Positions 22,262-34,709 of a stretch of 64,000 nucleotides of DNA are shown in pieces. Under the pieces are notes generated by a model. It was not told the DNA's origin. It ran no database searches and saw only the letters and a program-made list of their open reading frames with translations. How positions within the stretch are numbered: position 1 is the first letter of the stretch; every line of letters starts with the position of its first letter. A program made the position numbers and the translations under genes. Source of the stretch: Enchytraeus crypticus (Eukaryota; Annelida; Clitellata; Enchytraeida; Enchytraeidae); contig CAJHZI010000485.1 of the NCBI GenBank assembly GCA_905160935.1, positions 1-64,000 on the forward strand, read 5' to 3'.

Positions 22262-23093
22262 ACAGTAATATACCGATACTATGATATACCGTACCGCTGT
22301 ATTCTATGCTCTACTATGATATACCGTACCGCTGTATTCTATGATATACCGTCTGTATTCTATGCTCTACTATGATATACCGTACCACTGTATTCTATGC
22401 TCTACTATGATATACCGTACCACTGTATTCTATGCTCTACTATGATATACCGTACCACTGTATTCTATGCTCTACTATGATATACCGTATTCTATGCTCT
22501 ACTATGATATACCGTACCGCTGTATTCTATGCTCTACTATGATATACCGTACCGCTGTATTCTATGCTCTACTATGATATACCGTACCGCTGTATTCTAT
22601 GCTCTACTATGATATATCATACGGCTGTATTCTATGCTCTACTATGATAGACCGTACCGCTGTATTCTATGCTCTACTATGATAGACCGTACCGCTGTAT
22701 TCTATGCTCCACTATGATATATCATACGGCTGTATTCTATGCTCTACTATGATAGACCGTACCGCTGTATTCTATGCTCCACTATGATATATCATACGGC
22801 TGTATTCTATGCTCCACTATGATATATCATACGGCTGTATTCTATGCTCCACTATGATGTACCGCTGTATTCTATGCTCTACATACGGCTGTATTCTATG
22901 CTCTACTATGATAGACCGTACGCTGTATTCTATGCTCTACTATGATAGACCGTACCGCTGTATTCTATGCTCTACTATGATAGACCGTACCGCTGTATTC
23001 TATGCTCTACTATGATAGACCGTACCGCTGTATTCTATGCTCTACTATGATAGACCGTACCGCTGTATTCTATGCTCTACTATGATAAACCGA
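22262..23093 (+). repeat. 35-bp satellite array
   Basis: About 24 copies of a unit containing CTGTATTCTATGCTCTACTA and TGATATACCGTACCG. Variants (ATACCGT, AGACCGT, ATATCATACGG) are clustered, showing local homogenisation. Confidence 0.95.
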
Positions 23094-24495
23094 AAAAATA
23101 TTTCAAAAGGTATAAAATGTTAAAACAGTCTAAATTGTTTTGCAGTATAGTAAAGCTATAAAATAGTTGAAATAATGATAGATATGATTTGATGTGCTGA
23201 TATGATGTGATATGATGACATATCAGCATCTGATTAGACTGATCAGATAGCAAAATGTTGATACAATACACTTGTAGTTTATTTGAGTTAGCCTCAAGTT
23301 AAAACTGCGGAGGAAGGGATTTTACTAAATCTGTCGTGAAAAAAGATGACTATTCACATTTTTGGAAATACTCATAGGAAATGATTAACATAATATACAG
23401 CAATCTATATATTCACATCTTGAGCATTTCAGTGTCGCTGAGCGACGTTTGTCATGAGAAACTGATACCACAAACACATTGTATACACTAATGAAATGGG
23501 ATTATAAAGTATATTAAAACGTATAAAGTATCAACGTTAAAACTATATACATCTAAGTACGTTTAGCGTTGACACTTTAACGTTTTTTAAGTTCAACGAA
23601 TGAAGTATAAAAGTTATAAAGTATATTCCATTCCATTTCATTCATTCATTCATTCACTCACTCACTTATTCACTCACTCATTCACTCACTTACTCCCTCA
23701 CTGACTCACTCATTAATTCTTTCATTCATTCATTCATTCGTTCGTTCATTCATTCATTCATTCACTCAGCCCTTTAATTTGTTTTCATGCCATAATAAAC
23801 AACACATACAGCATATTTAATTAGAAAAACCCATAATCAGGAAGAGGGTTAAGACAAAACAGCTTAAGCTGTGTGAGATAATACAGAGCTTAGGCTCTAA
23901 TACTATAGAGTACATGTACGTATGTCAAGAGGTAAAATATATAGGCTCAATATATCATGATATATGGAAATTTATAAGCACTGTATGTCAAAAAGTCAGG
24001 GATATTACAGAATAGGGAATAGGGATATAGAATAGGGATCTCTAACTTGACTGTTATATGTTGCCTAAAACTTGCAACTTCACATACACTATATTCTCAT
24101 TTAAAGCTAAAAGTGTTTTACATTAGAATTTTTAAAAGCTATCAGTGTTTATAATTACTAAATTTAAATTTAACTTCATTCAGACTTCAGTCTTTGATTT
24201 TCCAATAAATCGCTACAGGTTGATCTCAATAAACTACGCAAACAGAATGTGATGAATTAAAATGACAAACAGTAATTAGCAAAAAGGCAAGATAGCAATA
24301 CATAACAAATAAATAATGAATCAGTAAAATATACGCTTCCACTAAAAAGCAGTTACAATAAAATAACGAAACATATAAATACTCACGGCATGCCCCTCTG
24401 TTAATTTTACAAAATAAATTATTTAAAAATCTTAATGTTTTCTATAGAAGTTGTTACAACTAGGTTCCTAAAATCTCTTAAAGATTGGGTAATTA
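23094..24495. other. No gene seen; 3' flank of glycosyltransferase B
   Basis: Unique AT-rich DNA with a CATT/CACT repeat at about 23635-23770. Confidence 0.6.
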
Positions 24496-25013
24496 TCAGG
24501 TAATTGTTCTATTGGTAGACACGGTAACATTTGAACACCGAAGATTTTTAGAACCATAATAGATAAACCTGCACATTTCCCCTAGTGTTGTGCTTAAACA
24601 GTTGACATCTTCCAACGATTGGGCAACTTTTCTATTCTTCTCGTGCATCTTTCTCACCCAGAGATGCAGAGCATAGTTTCTACTCCATTCAATAACTCTG
24701 TCATAAATCTGATCTATCTCAAACCAATTTGGCCTGTGAAGACTGGATTCTTCCACGTGTATAATGTCTGGATGTTGTACGGACATGCGCTGAGGTTGCT
24801 CAACGGATTTTCCAGCCCAAGTTTCATGTGCAAACTGATAGACTTTGTACTGATCGAGAAGTAACCGAACGAAAGGCGCCTTGGGCTCGGCGATGATGAT
24901 GCCATTGCACAGTCCGTTAGATCTCTCCATTCCCATGACGGTGGAGTAAATCCTGAGCGGATCAAAGCTCTTCAGGATCAGGACATCCGCATCGATATAG
25001 ATGCCTCCCAATT
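24496..25013 (-). CDS. glycosyltransferase B exon 2 (DXD exon)
   Basis: Starts at the same acceptor (TTTTCAG) and phase as copy A. The first 160 bp have two differences or fewer from A; after DQY the two diverge (KVYQFAHETW against NDYHTDQESW). Confidence 0.88.
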
Positions 25014-28000
25014 CTGAAAATATATTATAACCATATTTACTGCTAATTATTGAATATATTCAGTATAAATGACAGTCAGTATAATCAAAATATAGTACAG
25101 CTTCATTGTCATATTAAGAATTAAATTGAGTTAAGACTTATAATAAGTTTCATTGTCATATAAAGATATTTTTCATTCAAAAAATACCTTCAACCGCTAG
25201 CTACTCATTCCAATCTAAACTCATTGGATTAATTATCGTAATAAACGGAGAAATAATCATCTTCTTCTTCCCTTGAAACTCTGTTTAACAAGGGTTGAGA
25301 AAAAGGGCAAATAATACCTGGAATATTTAGGATATAATGAAATAATAAATATCGAGAAACTTGGAATGATTCCTGATATAATTCAATGACTGTTCTAGCG
25401 CGTCAATAATCAACTATTCCCCATAAAAACAAATTTACGTTAAGCCACTTGTGAAAACATTAGCAACAGAGAAAAAATAAATTCTAAAAGGCGCTGACCC
25501 CGTCATCGGAGAAAGTCATCGTCATCGGAGAAAGTTCTCGTCATCGGAGAAAGTCATCGTCATCGAAGGAAGTCATCGTCATCGGAGAAATTTATCGTCA
25601 GCGTAGAAACTCAAGAGGGATAGTTAAAACTCCAGTTTAATCAAATAGTTTTAAGCTTGCGCTAGATAAAGATGATGATGATGATTATAATGATGATGAT
25701 GATGATGACGATGATGTTGGTGATGATGGTAATAAAAATAAATAACAAATAATAAGCAAAATAATAGCCATTTAATTTTGTTATAACAATAATAATAGTA
25801 ATAATAATAATAACAAAATAATAATAATAAATGTATAACGTCCATTTTCTCATCCAAAGACGATGTTTGGGAAGTCACCTCAGCATACATCACTGCAAAT
25901 AAATTCACTCAAACCAATTCTCAAAACGAAACGTACTGACTACAATTAAAGTCCTAAACGACGCTGGTCCGGTGATCAAAAGATGGTCAGGATACATTCA
26001 GGACATGAGGAGCAGAGAAAAATCAAGAGGCGTAGATTTGCAGACAGTGGTAGTAGCGAATGAGGCTGTAGCCATTCTACAGCGTCATAGGATCGTTATG
26101 GTTGACAGGAAAATAAAAGCTCTAAAAGGTAGAGAGCATATTAAATCTTCAAAGAATTTTTAAATGGCAAAACCATTTCAATTTTTGCGGTGAACCACTA
26201 AATGTTAGTGGAGACGAATGATAGTTTATGGTACTTGATACCTCAACAGCCGATTATTATAGCTTAGTGGCTGTGTTTATACATGTAGTATATGATAGTA
26301 TATGTGTTGCGTATGCATAATTAAGTACTCTTCGTTACTGAGAGGTTTTAAACGATAATGGTCTATTCTTATGATAATTATCTTGAGTTTTAAGTAAATA
26401 CTTAGACTTATTTCTTAAAACTGTACAGTTGTTTCAAAGAATTCCTTTCTTTCTGTTCGATACAATTTCTTGTTTGTTTCTGTTTTTCTAAGTTATATGG
26501 ACCTGTTTGTGCATGTCTGCAATTAAATTCTTTGATTTGATTTATTTGATTATCGGTAGCTTAAGAGTACTCAGGAAAGTTTATAGAGGATCTTGTGCTC
26601 AGTGCGTCATGTCATGCCATACAGTTATGCAACTAATAAAATGGTAATATTTAATTTCTAGGTCCTCACAAACAAGCTATCTCAGAAACGAATTAGAAAG
26701 CTGTGAATGTGAAACTTACAAGAATTATAAGTGAATTTCTTGCAAGATCACATTTGAATATATAAAGATGAAAAGATCTGAATGAGAAATAGCGACACAT
26801 GGATAACATATTGGACCATCGTCACGCTTGCATGCTCACTATTTTGCATTTAGCTTGAAAGACTTCCATACCTGGATTTTTAAAACATTTCGTCACACAC
26901 GCACAGAGTTACCCACTTAGGTCACGCGAACAATAGCACCAAAAGAGTAAGAGTGGTACCGCTGTCCACGACAATATTGAGCAATATGAAGCCAAATCCA
27001 ACCGGTGAGCAGAATGCAGACTTCAAAAAACGGTGCGACCCAAAATCCGGGAATTCAATTCAGGCCAAGGAAGTTTACAAAGTTATAAGTAGATTCAAAC
27101 AACTGCAGTCGTGTAACGTGCATTCCATACATGTTACATGTAGCCTGCATAAAAGATTTTAAAAATTGAACTCCTCGAGGATAAAACGGGGCGAATAAGT
27201 GAATTGCAATCATCTTCCCATGAATCCCGGTTTAGCAAGGATCGGGAAAAATTTAGCATAGCCATATACTGCATTGAATCAGTCAGTGAAACACGAACGG
27301 AAATGATCTGCTAGACACGTTTCACCTAGGTCATTAAAGAGTCTAGCCAAATATATATAAATAAAGAAATAAATAAACAAACATATTAAAAGTAAGAATA
27401 CTTAATCTTTATTTACAGTATATATATTTGTCGTGCAAAATGCTTGAGTAATACTGTATTATATTATGCACTTCTGCGATTAAAACGGCAGCTTATTGTA
27501 ATACTCAGCTTGGATGTTACATTGCACTTGAAAACGGACGCTAAATACTGATTCAGAGTGGATTAAAATTATGCAATAAGAGATTAGGTCTAATATCGTT
27601 CTTCAATGTCTGGGACGAGAATTAAAATTAATAATTTAATAATAATAGACGAACTAAGATATTATATAATAGTATCGGATAATAGTAATAATATTAATAA
27701 TAAAAGTAATAATAATAATGATAATAATTATAATAATAACAATAATATATTTACATCCTGCATCTAATTAAGATATCATATAATAATTCTGAATAATAAT
27801 AAATTACCAATATAATTTTAATCATACATCTAACTAAGATAATATACAATAATAATGGACAATAATAATATACTTATATCATACATCTAAATAAACTAAC
27901 CATAGATAATTTCAGTTCGAAGCAGATCAGAGGCGTGAGCAATGAATTTGAACTTTTGACCGTTAAGCGCTGTAGCCGGGGTCTTCCTCGTCACGTGATA

Positions 28001-28486
28001 GACATTGGGTACCTCCTGACGAACCTTTTCCCACCACTCCCCTGCTGGGCCCTTCTCTCCGTGAACTAGAATAGCTAGAGGCTTGATGAACCTGTGCACA
28101 CTGACGAAGCTGATGTAATGAAGAAATGTAAACTTTAGATCTGTTCCGAGCCACACGTAGTGAACTACATTGGGAATAATAATACGGCCTCCACCGGAAA
28201 ATATTCTTTTACTAGATTCTGACGGATCTGTTCGGTTTCGGGACACGAGAGAAAAAGGAAACCCAAATGACTTGAGGGCACTGAAAACATCGCCTCCTAG
28301 CAATCTATTTGGTAATGTTTTATTTTCAGAGCAATTAGATGTAGTTGGCGGATCAGTAATGAAAACTTGTTTATATCTAGAAGTAATGGCTACTAATAAA
28401 AAAATTGAAAACGCGAAGAAAGCTATGACGAAGTTTCGCCTCAAACAGGCCTGTAGGAAAGCCGAGTGGTCATTTTTAAACATCAT
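24496..28486 (-). CDS. GT32-like type II glycosyltransferase, copy B (two exons, complete)
   Basis: Paralogue of copy A with the same predicted role, topology and intron position. Exon 1 is 28486-27901 and exon 2 is 25013-24496, 367 residues. The membrane anchor is at about residues 17-36 (NFVIAFFAFSIFLLVAI). The luminal stem carries sequons NCS, NKT and NRT. VVHYVWLG and the DAD motif (residues 203-205, in LGGIYIDADV) are retained, so the enzyme looks intact. The C-terminus differs (ends NVTVSTNRTIT against AAPAKQQKI in A). The catalytic core from PSESSKRI to the middle of exon 2 is nearly identical to A, while the N-terminal stem and C-terminal third have diverged. That suggests conserved chemistry with different localisation or acceptor preference, which is inference. 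Confidence 0.88.
25501..25614 (+). repeat. 19-bp minisatellite, six copies
   Basis: CGTCATCGGAGAAAGTCAT units inside the intron of glycosyltransferase B, followed by (GAT)n and (AAT)n to 25835. Confidence 0.9.
26940..27080 (+). repeat. (CAA)n-headed repeat family (intron of glycosyltransferase B)
   Basis: AGAGTGGTACCGCTGTCCAC, AGCAATATGAAGCCAAATCC and CAAAATCCGGGAATTCA match the family body; the CAA head is lost. Confidence 0.65.
27901..28486 (-). CDS. glycosyltransferase B exon 1
   Basis: ATG at 28486-28484; 586 bp ending in phase 1 at donor TATG/GTTAGT. A second in-frame Met directly follows the first, so either could be used. Confidence 0.87.
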
Positions 28487-28620
28487 CCTGTAAACTTCCT
28501 AAAACAGAAATATATTGTGAATTTATAGGTATATTAGGACTATCATATATACTGTATATGAAGATATAGGAAATGAATGCATTGATATACGCTAAATATA
28601 TGCACGAGCTATAGGAAGTT

Positions 28621-28755
28621 GGCTGGAGCCAGTGGCGATGTCGGTAAAATATTCGACAGAGGATCAGTATGTGCGGGGTTCAAATCCTGAGATCGCCCGT
28701 CAATGACATCGCTTTCGAGTGAGGAAACTGAGGTTAACATTAGCATTTACCAGTT
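28621..28755 (+). mobile_element. SINE A upstream of glycosyltransferase B
   Basis: Full copy starting GGCTGGAGCCAGTGGCGATG, about 135 bp 5' of the start codon of glycosyltransferase B (minus), so in its likely 5' UTR or promoter. Confidence 0.88.
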
Positions 28756-29504
28756 TTAAGTAATTCCCCGTTTTATATTCGAACCAGAGAAGAAGAATAG
28801 ACCAACTCTAAACTGCTCGAGTCGAAAAAGGCGATTAAGCAAGAACTGAAGTAGCAAATCATAATCATAAATAAAATCATCTCATCAACTACATTTTCAA
28901 GCTACATGTATGCTACTTTTACGTATATGTATGTTTAAAGCACAGCCGTTGGTTAAAAATTTTAATCAATACTCATGTCAATAAGTGGAGTATTCTGTAT
29001 TAAGCTGACTAATTTGTTGATCGAAGTATTGTAGTGCTCTTTATGAAGCACGACCCTGGACCTGCCAACTGGCAGAACAATTGTTCAAGAAGGAGGCAAT
29101 ATTACCCCCACGAACACTTAAATATCAGTGTAGAAATAAAATGTATATATAATCACTCACACGACGATTACTCTGAATTACATTAGAGTATTTGAGTTTA
29201 TTGGAATCTCGTTTTTATTAAACACATGTTATCTAACTGCATAACAGCTTTAAGCAAATCGACTTGCAGTGATGGGTATATCAGTTTCTTTTCCCAAGAG
29301 CATAATATGATAAGTAATTAATTTTAAATGTCCCAATAGGTTAGTATGGACAAGTACCAACGTAAAATTCTAAACGACCTATTCTTATACCTTATCCAGA
29401 TATTCCACGATCAGACACTAAATATACAGCTCTAGAAATATAGTAATTGACAGCAGCACCTATTGTATTTAAATTTAATTTAAATCTAAACGTTGATTGA
29501 GACA
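28756..29504. other. No gene seen; upstream of glycosyltransferase B
   Basis: Unique AT-rich DNA. GACCCTGGACCTGCCAACTG at about 29050 faintly recalls a LINE family 1 terminus. Confidence 0.5.
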
Positions 29505-29558
29505 GTCTATTCGTATCCCGACCCTAGTTAAACTGGGATTCAAGGGAAGATGATGATT

Positions 29559-29593
<35 letters not shown>

Positions 29594-29612
29594 AATGATA
29601 TGATGATGAATA
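29505..29612 (+). repeat. GAT-tailed repeat family
   Basis: ATCCCGACCCTAGTTAAACT, GGGATTCAAGGGAAGATGAT then (GAT)n. Reverse pieces occur at 25262-25300, 27213-27250 and 53885-53950. Confidence 0.65.
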
Positions 29613-29883
29613 AATTAAACATAAATGTAATTTATATCCTAAAATGGATAGTTGTGGAAAGAATTGTAGCAGTACAATGAATGTAGTAGTAATAGTTTCA
29701 AAAAGCTACTATTGGTTATAAAATCGACAAAGGACAATTTGTAATCGAGAGCCACAAATTTGTAAATTTAAACACGTCTAGTAGATCTATGGCTTCACAT
29801 ATGTAGACCTATTAAAAAGAGTCAGCAAATAAAACTTCAAGCTACTTATTAAATAATAATAATAATATTACAATATTTCATTG

Positions 29884-30001
29884 CTTGGAGCCAGTGGCGA
29901 CGTCGGTAAGATACTCGACCGCGGATCAGCATGCGCGGGTTCAAATCCTGGGCTCGCCCTTCACTGACATCGCTTTCGAGTGAGGAAACTGAGGTTACCG
30001 T
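29884..30001 (+). mobile_element. SINE A
   Basis: Head GGAGCCAGTGGCGACGTCGG, B box GGGTTCAAATCC, tail GAGTGAGGAAACTGAGGTTA. Confidence 0.88.
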
Positions 30002-30099
30002 CAGTTTCCTTATAGTTACTATATTATATTATACTTATATTATAGTTACTATAAAATACTGCATGTAGGCTACATACTATTACCTCCAAACTGACAAGA

Positions 30100-30430
30100 C
30101 ATTACTGGCATCTTAACGACTCCACAAGTTTACAACGCCTGCAGGCTGACACCTAACATTTTACGACAGACTATTGTACGCTCGGTCGATAGACAGGCAC
30201 GACGTAAACAGGTAGAGTGCACAACAACATGCACGTACCAGTGCACGTATATAGGCCCACGTGCACAAGGCGCTTCTACGAAGATAGCTCGTCCGTCGCC
30301 GGTGTATTGAGCGAATAACCACGTACAATGGGATAACATAACGCCGTTTGAGCCAGGCGAGGTTACGGCCTACAATGATCGAGCCCTGCGCGCAACCTGA
30401 AACCGCCTTCCTATAGCTCTGTAGTCTACA
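30100..30430. other. GC-richer, CpG-containing segment
   Basis: Clearly richer in G+C and CpG than its neighbours (for example CTCGTCCGTCGCCGGTG, CTGCGCGCAACC), with several CACGTG-like E-box sites. No convincing open frame. It is 1.6 kb upstream of glycosyltransferase B in gene direction, so it could hold its promoter, but that is inference. Confidence 0.35.
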
Positions 30431-30952
30431 TTTGACAGGGCTGAATGCGCGATAAAGCTCCTAGGCGACTGACTGATGATGTGGGTTTAACGTTAAGGTC
30501 AGAAGCTAGGAGAGTTTCTCTTCAATACGTTGTTGATATGCAGTGAAAATGTGCATTGGCTCAATTTATGAGCTATTTATTTATGCCCGTACATACAGAT
30601 TTTGCCTGAATTCAAGTAATAGAACTAATAATAGAACTAATTTTCTGATGCGAAATACTGTCTTTTGCTGAATTCGGAAAAAATAAGATCAGATGGCAGA
30701 GCACTGTAAGGGCTTGTAACAGCAGACCAACGCTGATAAGATAAAAGGAGATCATATCGGGAGTTATGTGAATTTTACGAGCTCTTTAATTAAATCTTAC
30801 TCGCTAAAGATCTGAACATTGTTCAAGAATGAAAACTCGTCTTAAAGAGTAACTTATGAATGTAGATTTTGAGGGAGATATTTATTTTTAATTGAACATA
30901 TTTCAGTTTACCTGAGATACTTTTATGTATGTCAAGTTCTTAGTGCTTCAAT

Positions 30953-31185
30953 GAATGTCTCAATAATGTAGTCGTTAGAGGCGTCAGGTAACGTCATGAA
31001 GTTTTAAATGAGATATCCTCAGGTGAACTGAACTCTCGTAAGTTCGAATCCCAGCCGCGCTGATCTGAGAGCAAAATCTCGGACATTCACAGGACTGGGT
31101 ATAGGGAAAATGGACTAAACGATCTTAATAAGGGTTTTAAAAGGTGGTAATATCATTGATAGATATCAAAATAGTTGATAATAAT
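30953..31185 (+). mobile_element. SINE B (tRNA-like)
   Basis: Head AATGTCTCAATAATGTAGTC, conserved GTCATGAAGTTTTAAATGAG, B box AGTTCGAATCCCAGCC, then GCGCTGATCTGAGAGCAAAA and 3' end ATTGATAGATATCAAAATAG. Confidence 0.75.
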
Positions 31186-31365
31186 TAATAATAATAATTT
31201 TAGTTTAATACCAGATCTTATAAACACAAATCATTAACACATATACATTGCAAGTTGACAGAAATATACGAATAAAAACAAGATTAGACATAGAAATATC
31301 ATTTCACTATTGTGCGTGCTTGCTTTACTTTTAAATTATTTAAATTAATGGTATAGGTGTTGCAT

Positions 31366-31490
31366 TGAGCTGAGACGGTAGCACGTCGGTAAGTTGTCCG
31401 ATTGAGGATCAGTATGCTCCGGGTTCAAATAAGCAGTACTCTCTTAGCCAATGAGAAGCTTATAAGAAAACTGAAGTTAAGCGTGGCTCT
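31366..31490 (+). mobile_element. SINE A, degenerate
   Basis: GCACGTCGGTAAG and GGATCAGTATGCTCCGGGTT are recognisable; the rest is diverged. Confidence 0.5.
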
Positions 31491-31584
31491 AGCATCTAAG
31501 TTGTGCATGATATGATTCATTTAGTCACTTTGGACTGATTTTCTGGTTTTTGGAATTTGCACCGTGTCTGGACCTTCTTTTTGC

Positions 31585-31650
31585 TCACCAGCTTGATTTT
31601 ATCTCAATAATGCTCGATGTTGTCATTGATGACTGTAGTACTCTAATAAT
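31585..31650 (-). repeat. (CAA)n-headed repeat family, fragment
   Basis: CAATAATGCTCGATGTTGTC and ATGACTGTAGTACTCTAATA in reverse. The open frame across 31550-31747 on plus is therefore repeat-derived. Confidence 0.55.
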
Positions 31651-31660
31651 TGATGTATTG

Positions 31661-32195
31661 TTATTAGTTACAAAAACATTAAGTGTAAAATTAAAAAGAT
31701 ATGGCGGTGATTTTCTGTTATCAATATCAAAGTTTAGGCGGCTTTAATTAACGGAAGTACTTGGAACTTTATTTATTTCTATTCCTATTTGTTCCGTGCA
31801 CAAAACAGCATTAGGCTGCTACAACGAATGCCTGCATGAGTTTAATTTTGGAAGCTAAATATATTATTCCAAAATCAATGCCATCCCGTAGGAGTATTCA
31901 AGCGGCCGATAAATGGCTTTTTTAACGTATGTGTCTATCTCGAACATAATTTTGTTCTATCGAATAACAATAGCTACTTACAAGCGCATCTATTGTAATT
32001 TCTTGTTTATCTTTCTTTTGCTCGTGAACATTTACAATTGCTTACCCAGAACTGTTCCTAAAATAGTTGTAGCCTTTGTAGAGTCACGTTAGAGCCTTCG
32101 GGCCTGTATGCTTAATTTTCCCGTCGTTCTTTGCATAACGTATAATGTCATTGCGATTTACGCGAAAATAATATATATTCATAGGCATACCCGAC
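31661..32195. other. No gene seen
   Basis: Unique DNA without a recognised element. Confidence 0.6.
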
Positions 32196-32541
32196 TACGG
32201 TAAATCTACTAAGGTAAATCGACTAGGGTAAATCGACTTGGGTAAATCGACTAGGGTAAGTCGACTTGGGTAAATCAACTAGGGCAAATCTACTAGGGTA
32301 TATCGACTTGGGTAAATCGACTTGGGTAAATAGATTTGGGTGGTAAATCAACTAGGGTAAATCTGCTATGGTACATCTACAAGGGTAAATCTACTAGGGT
32401 AAATCGACTAGGGTTAATCGACTAGGGTAAATCTACTAGTATAAATCTACTAGGTTAAATCGACTAGTGTAAATATACTAGGGTAAATCGACTAGGATAA
32501 ATCTAGTAGGTTAAATCGACTTGGGTAAATCGACTTGGGTA
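32196..32541 (+). repeat. 14-bp minisatellite
   Basis: About 24 copies of CGACTAGGGTAAAT with CTACT/CGACTT variants. Confidence 0.95.
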
Positions 32542-32734
32542 TATGACAATGCGTGCTACTTGGACGTCCCTGATATCTTCTTTACCTGAGCAGATAAACG
32601 GTTGAAATCTTCGTATTCTTATTATAAGTAGGTAGTATCATGGGTCCATTTCAGCATGAGTAGCACAGTTAAACTTATTTTTCAATTAAAATCTAAACAT
32701 GTAATATGCAATTAATATGCACTTGAAATATATA

Positions 32735-32795
32735 TATGTAATATATAAATTACATATGCATGTATATTACATATAATATATATAGGCTATATATA

Positions 32796-32844
<49 letters not shown>

Positions 32845-33080
32845 CATATAAACATGTGTGTATGTATATGTTTATATGTTTAAATATACACATATGTTTA
32901 TACAATTTATATATTATTCGCACACACACGCACATATATATATAATAAATATAATATATAATATATATAATATATATAATTAATATATAATAATATATAA
33001 TATATATAATAAATATAATATATATTATAATATATATATGTATGTACATCTGTGTGTGTTTCTGTGTGTGTTTGTATGTT
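32735..33080 (+). repeat. (TA)n/(TAA)n microsatellite complex
   Basis: TA, ATATATAAT and TGTGTG repeats. 33081-33725 is unique, with an open frame (33293-33523) that matches nothing I know. Confidence 0.92.
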
Positions 33081-33725
33081 TATATGCATTGTATAATATA
33101 AGCTGGGCTTCCAGTAAATACAAATTGTTACTAATTTTAAACCCGTTACAAGTCAGCTTCGTTTCTCGAAAATAAAATTATATCAACGCTCATCTGTCCT
33201 CAGATTTGAATTACGCCAATACTGTAACCCGATAGCACATCTGCCATAATTGATTTTTCTAAACAATGAATTAGTACTAAGGCCTACTTTTCTTGAAAAA
33301 GGAGAAATCAAGAAGTGGTGTGAAATTTTTATATAAAAGTGAACTTAATAATGGCATTGATTGGAAGCAGAGACTTTCTATTAGCTTAGTTGATCGGAAG
33401 TATAAGTGGCCTTATCACATCGTATTATTAGGAATTCCCATTAACTATCACTCAATTAGAAAATCTGTACTCAAGCAGTTAGAGCACAAAGTTCTAATTC
33501 GACATTTCATTGAAACGCCGTAGTGTAACGCTAATAACGTCAAATTCGTCAATTATTCCTTTCAGACATCACAATTGCATGATGACATTAAGCATCAATG
33601 GCCATGGTTCGGTCTATTGGATCAGAATTAATCGTGGAAGCAAAATTGAGTGATTGCGCGGCCTAGTCGTACTGATATAATTATCTCCGGTCTACTACTA
33701 GCTTATTGTACAACCAATTCTAATT

Positions 33726-33728
33726 GAG

Positions 33729-33762
<34 letters not shown>

Positions 33763-34020
33763 GTGCACTGCCTACTCGCAGGCCATGGTACATGTATATA
33801 ACGCCTCCACTCATCTCTATCTTCCGTTTTCCTCTTCATTTCCACATATGAATGGACCTTTAAATCATCTATAACACTCCTTTTTATATACCATTGTCCT
33901 TGGGGAATTCTGCGTAAGACGAGGTGGGCACCCTATGCCTTTCTCAGCTTCGACTAGCATTTATTGGGCAGATGCGTCATACTTTGAGAAAATAAACCTG
34001 TTTACCCAAACAATCCTGTT
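33726..34020 (-). mobile_element. Non-autonomous LINE-tailed element with (CT)n tail
   Basis: (CT)n, then the LINE family 1 terminus, then the shared head (GCATTTATTGGGCAGATGCG). Third clear copy. Confidence 0.75.
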
Positions 34021-34170
34021 TACCCAATTATAAATAATTATAAATTTTTATAAATTTATAATTAATTTATAAATTATAATAATAATTATAATAAATTAAT
34101 AAATATAATAAATTATTTATAAATTATAATTATTCACCATAATTATAAATTATAATTATAATAGGCCCCT
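34021..34170. repeat. AT-only self-complementary tract
   Basis: AATTATAAATTTATAATTAA-type sequence able to fold on itself. 34171-34709 is unique AT-rich DNA without a gene. Confidence 0.75.
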
Positions 34171-34709
34171 ATATGCATTCTATTGGAGTTATGTGTTTAG
34201 TATATAATTATTTGCGATGGCTGTGTAGGCCTTTTATAAATGGGTTCTCAATTGAGTCATGAGCAATGACTCTGTTTGACTTCGATTGAAAATCCAGGTT
34301 TTAAGGACCTACTGACATTGTTTAACTTAGATCTCCGTAGATCGTAATGTCTCAGATTGAAGACTATAAACAATTAATATAAATGTATTAGTAATATTGC
34401 AGTTAATTCTGAATCATGCAATTAGTATTAGTGTAGTTAATTATGAATTTTAATTTTAATTATAATTATGAATAATGCAGTTGACTTATAGTTGACTTAG
34501 TAAAGATGACTTATGCATTTACTAGGGTAGTTAATTATAAATTACATAATTATTAGCGCGCTATCGTGGCTTAAGACAACATAGAGTATTATGAAATCAA
34601 AGCCAATCCTCTGAAAGTAAAGAAAACCATGAAACAGCGAGAGTTCAACGTCAAGAATACTGACCCAGTAAATATATCTCTCATAAAATATATCTCCCAG
34701 TAAAGTTCA

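Larger units (their letters stand above)
25014..27900 (-). other. Intron of glycosyltransferase B
   Basis: 2,887 bp. The 97 bp next to exon 2 match copy A. It holds a GAT-family repeat remnant (25262-25300), a 19-bp array (25501-25614), GAT/AAT runs (25660-25835), a (CAA)-family repeat (26940-27080), another GAT-family remnant (27213-27250) and AAT-rich DNA (27650-27890). An open 63-codon stretch on plus at 25972-26163 resembles nothing I recognise and is not called a gene. Confidence 0.8.

Noticed and set aside
22262-23093. CRISPR-like array
   Set aside because: Repeats are contiguous and themselves variable, with no unique spacers, and the genome is animal.
25972-26163. 63-codon open frame in the intron of glycosyltransferase B
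   Set aside because: No recognisable motif or splice context; length is within chance for this much DNA.
31550-31747. 65-codon plus-strand frame
   Set aside because: Overlaps a reverse copy of the (CAA)n-headed repeat family.
32196-32541. Interstitial telomere, from GGGTAAAT units
   Set aside because: The 14-bp unit does not contain a telomeric hexamer in series; it is an ordinary minisatellite.
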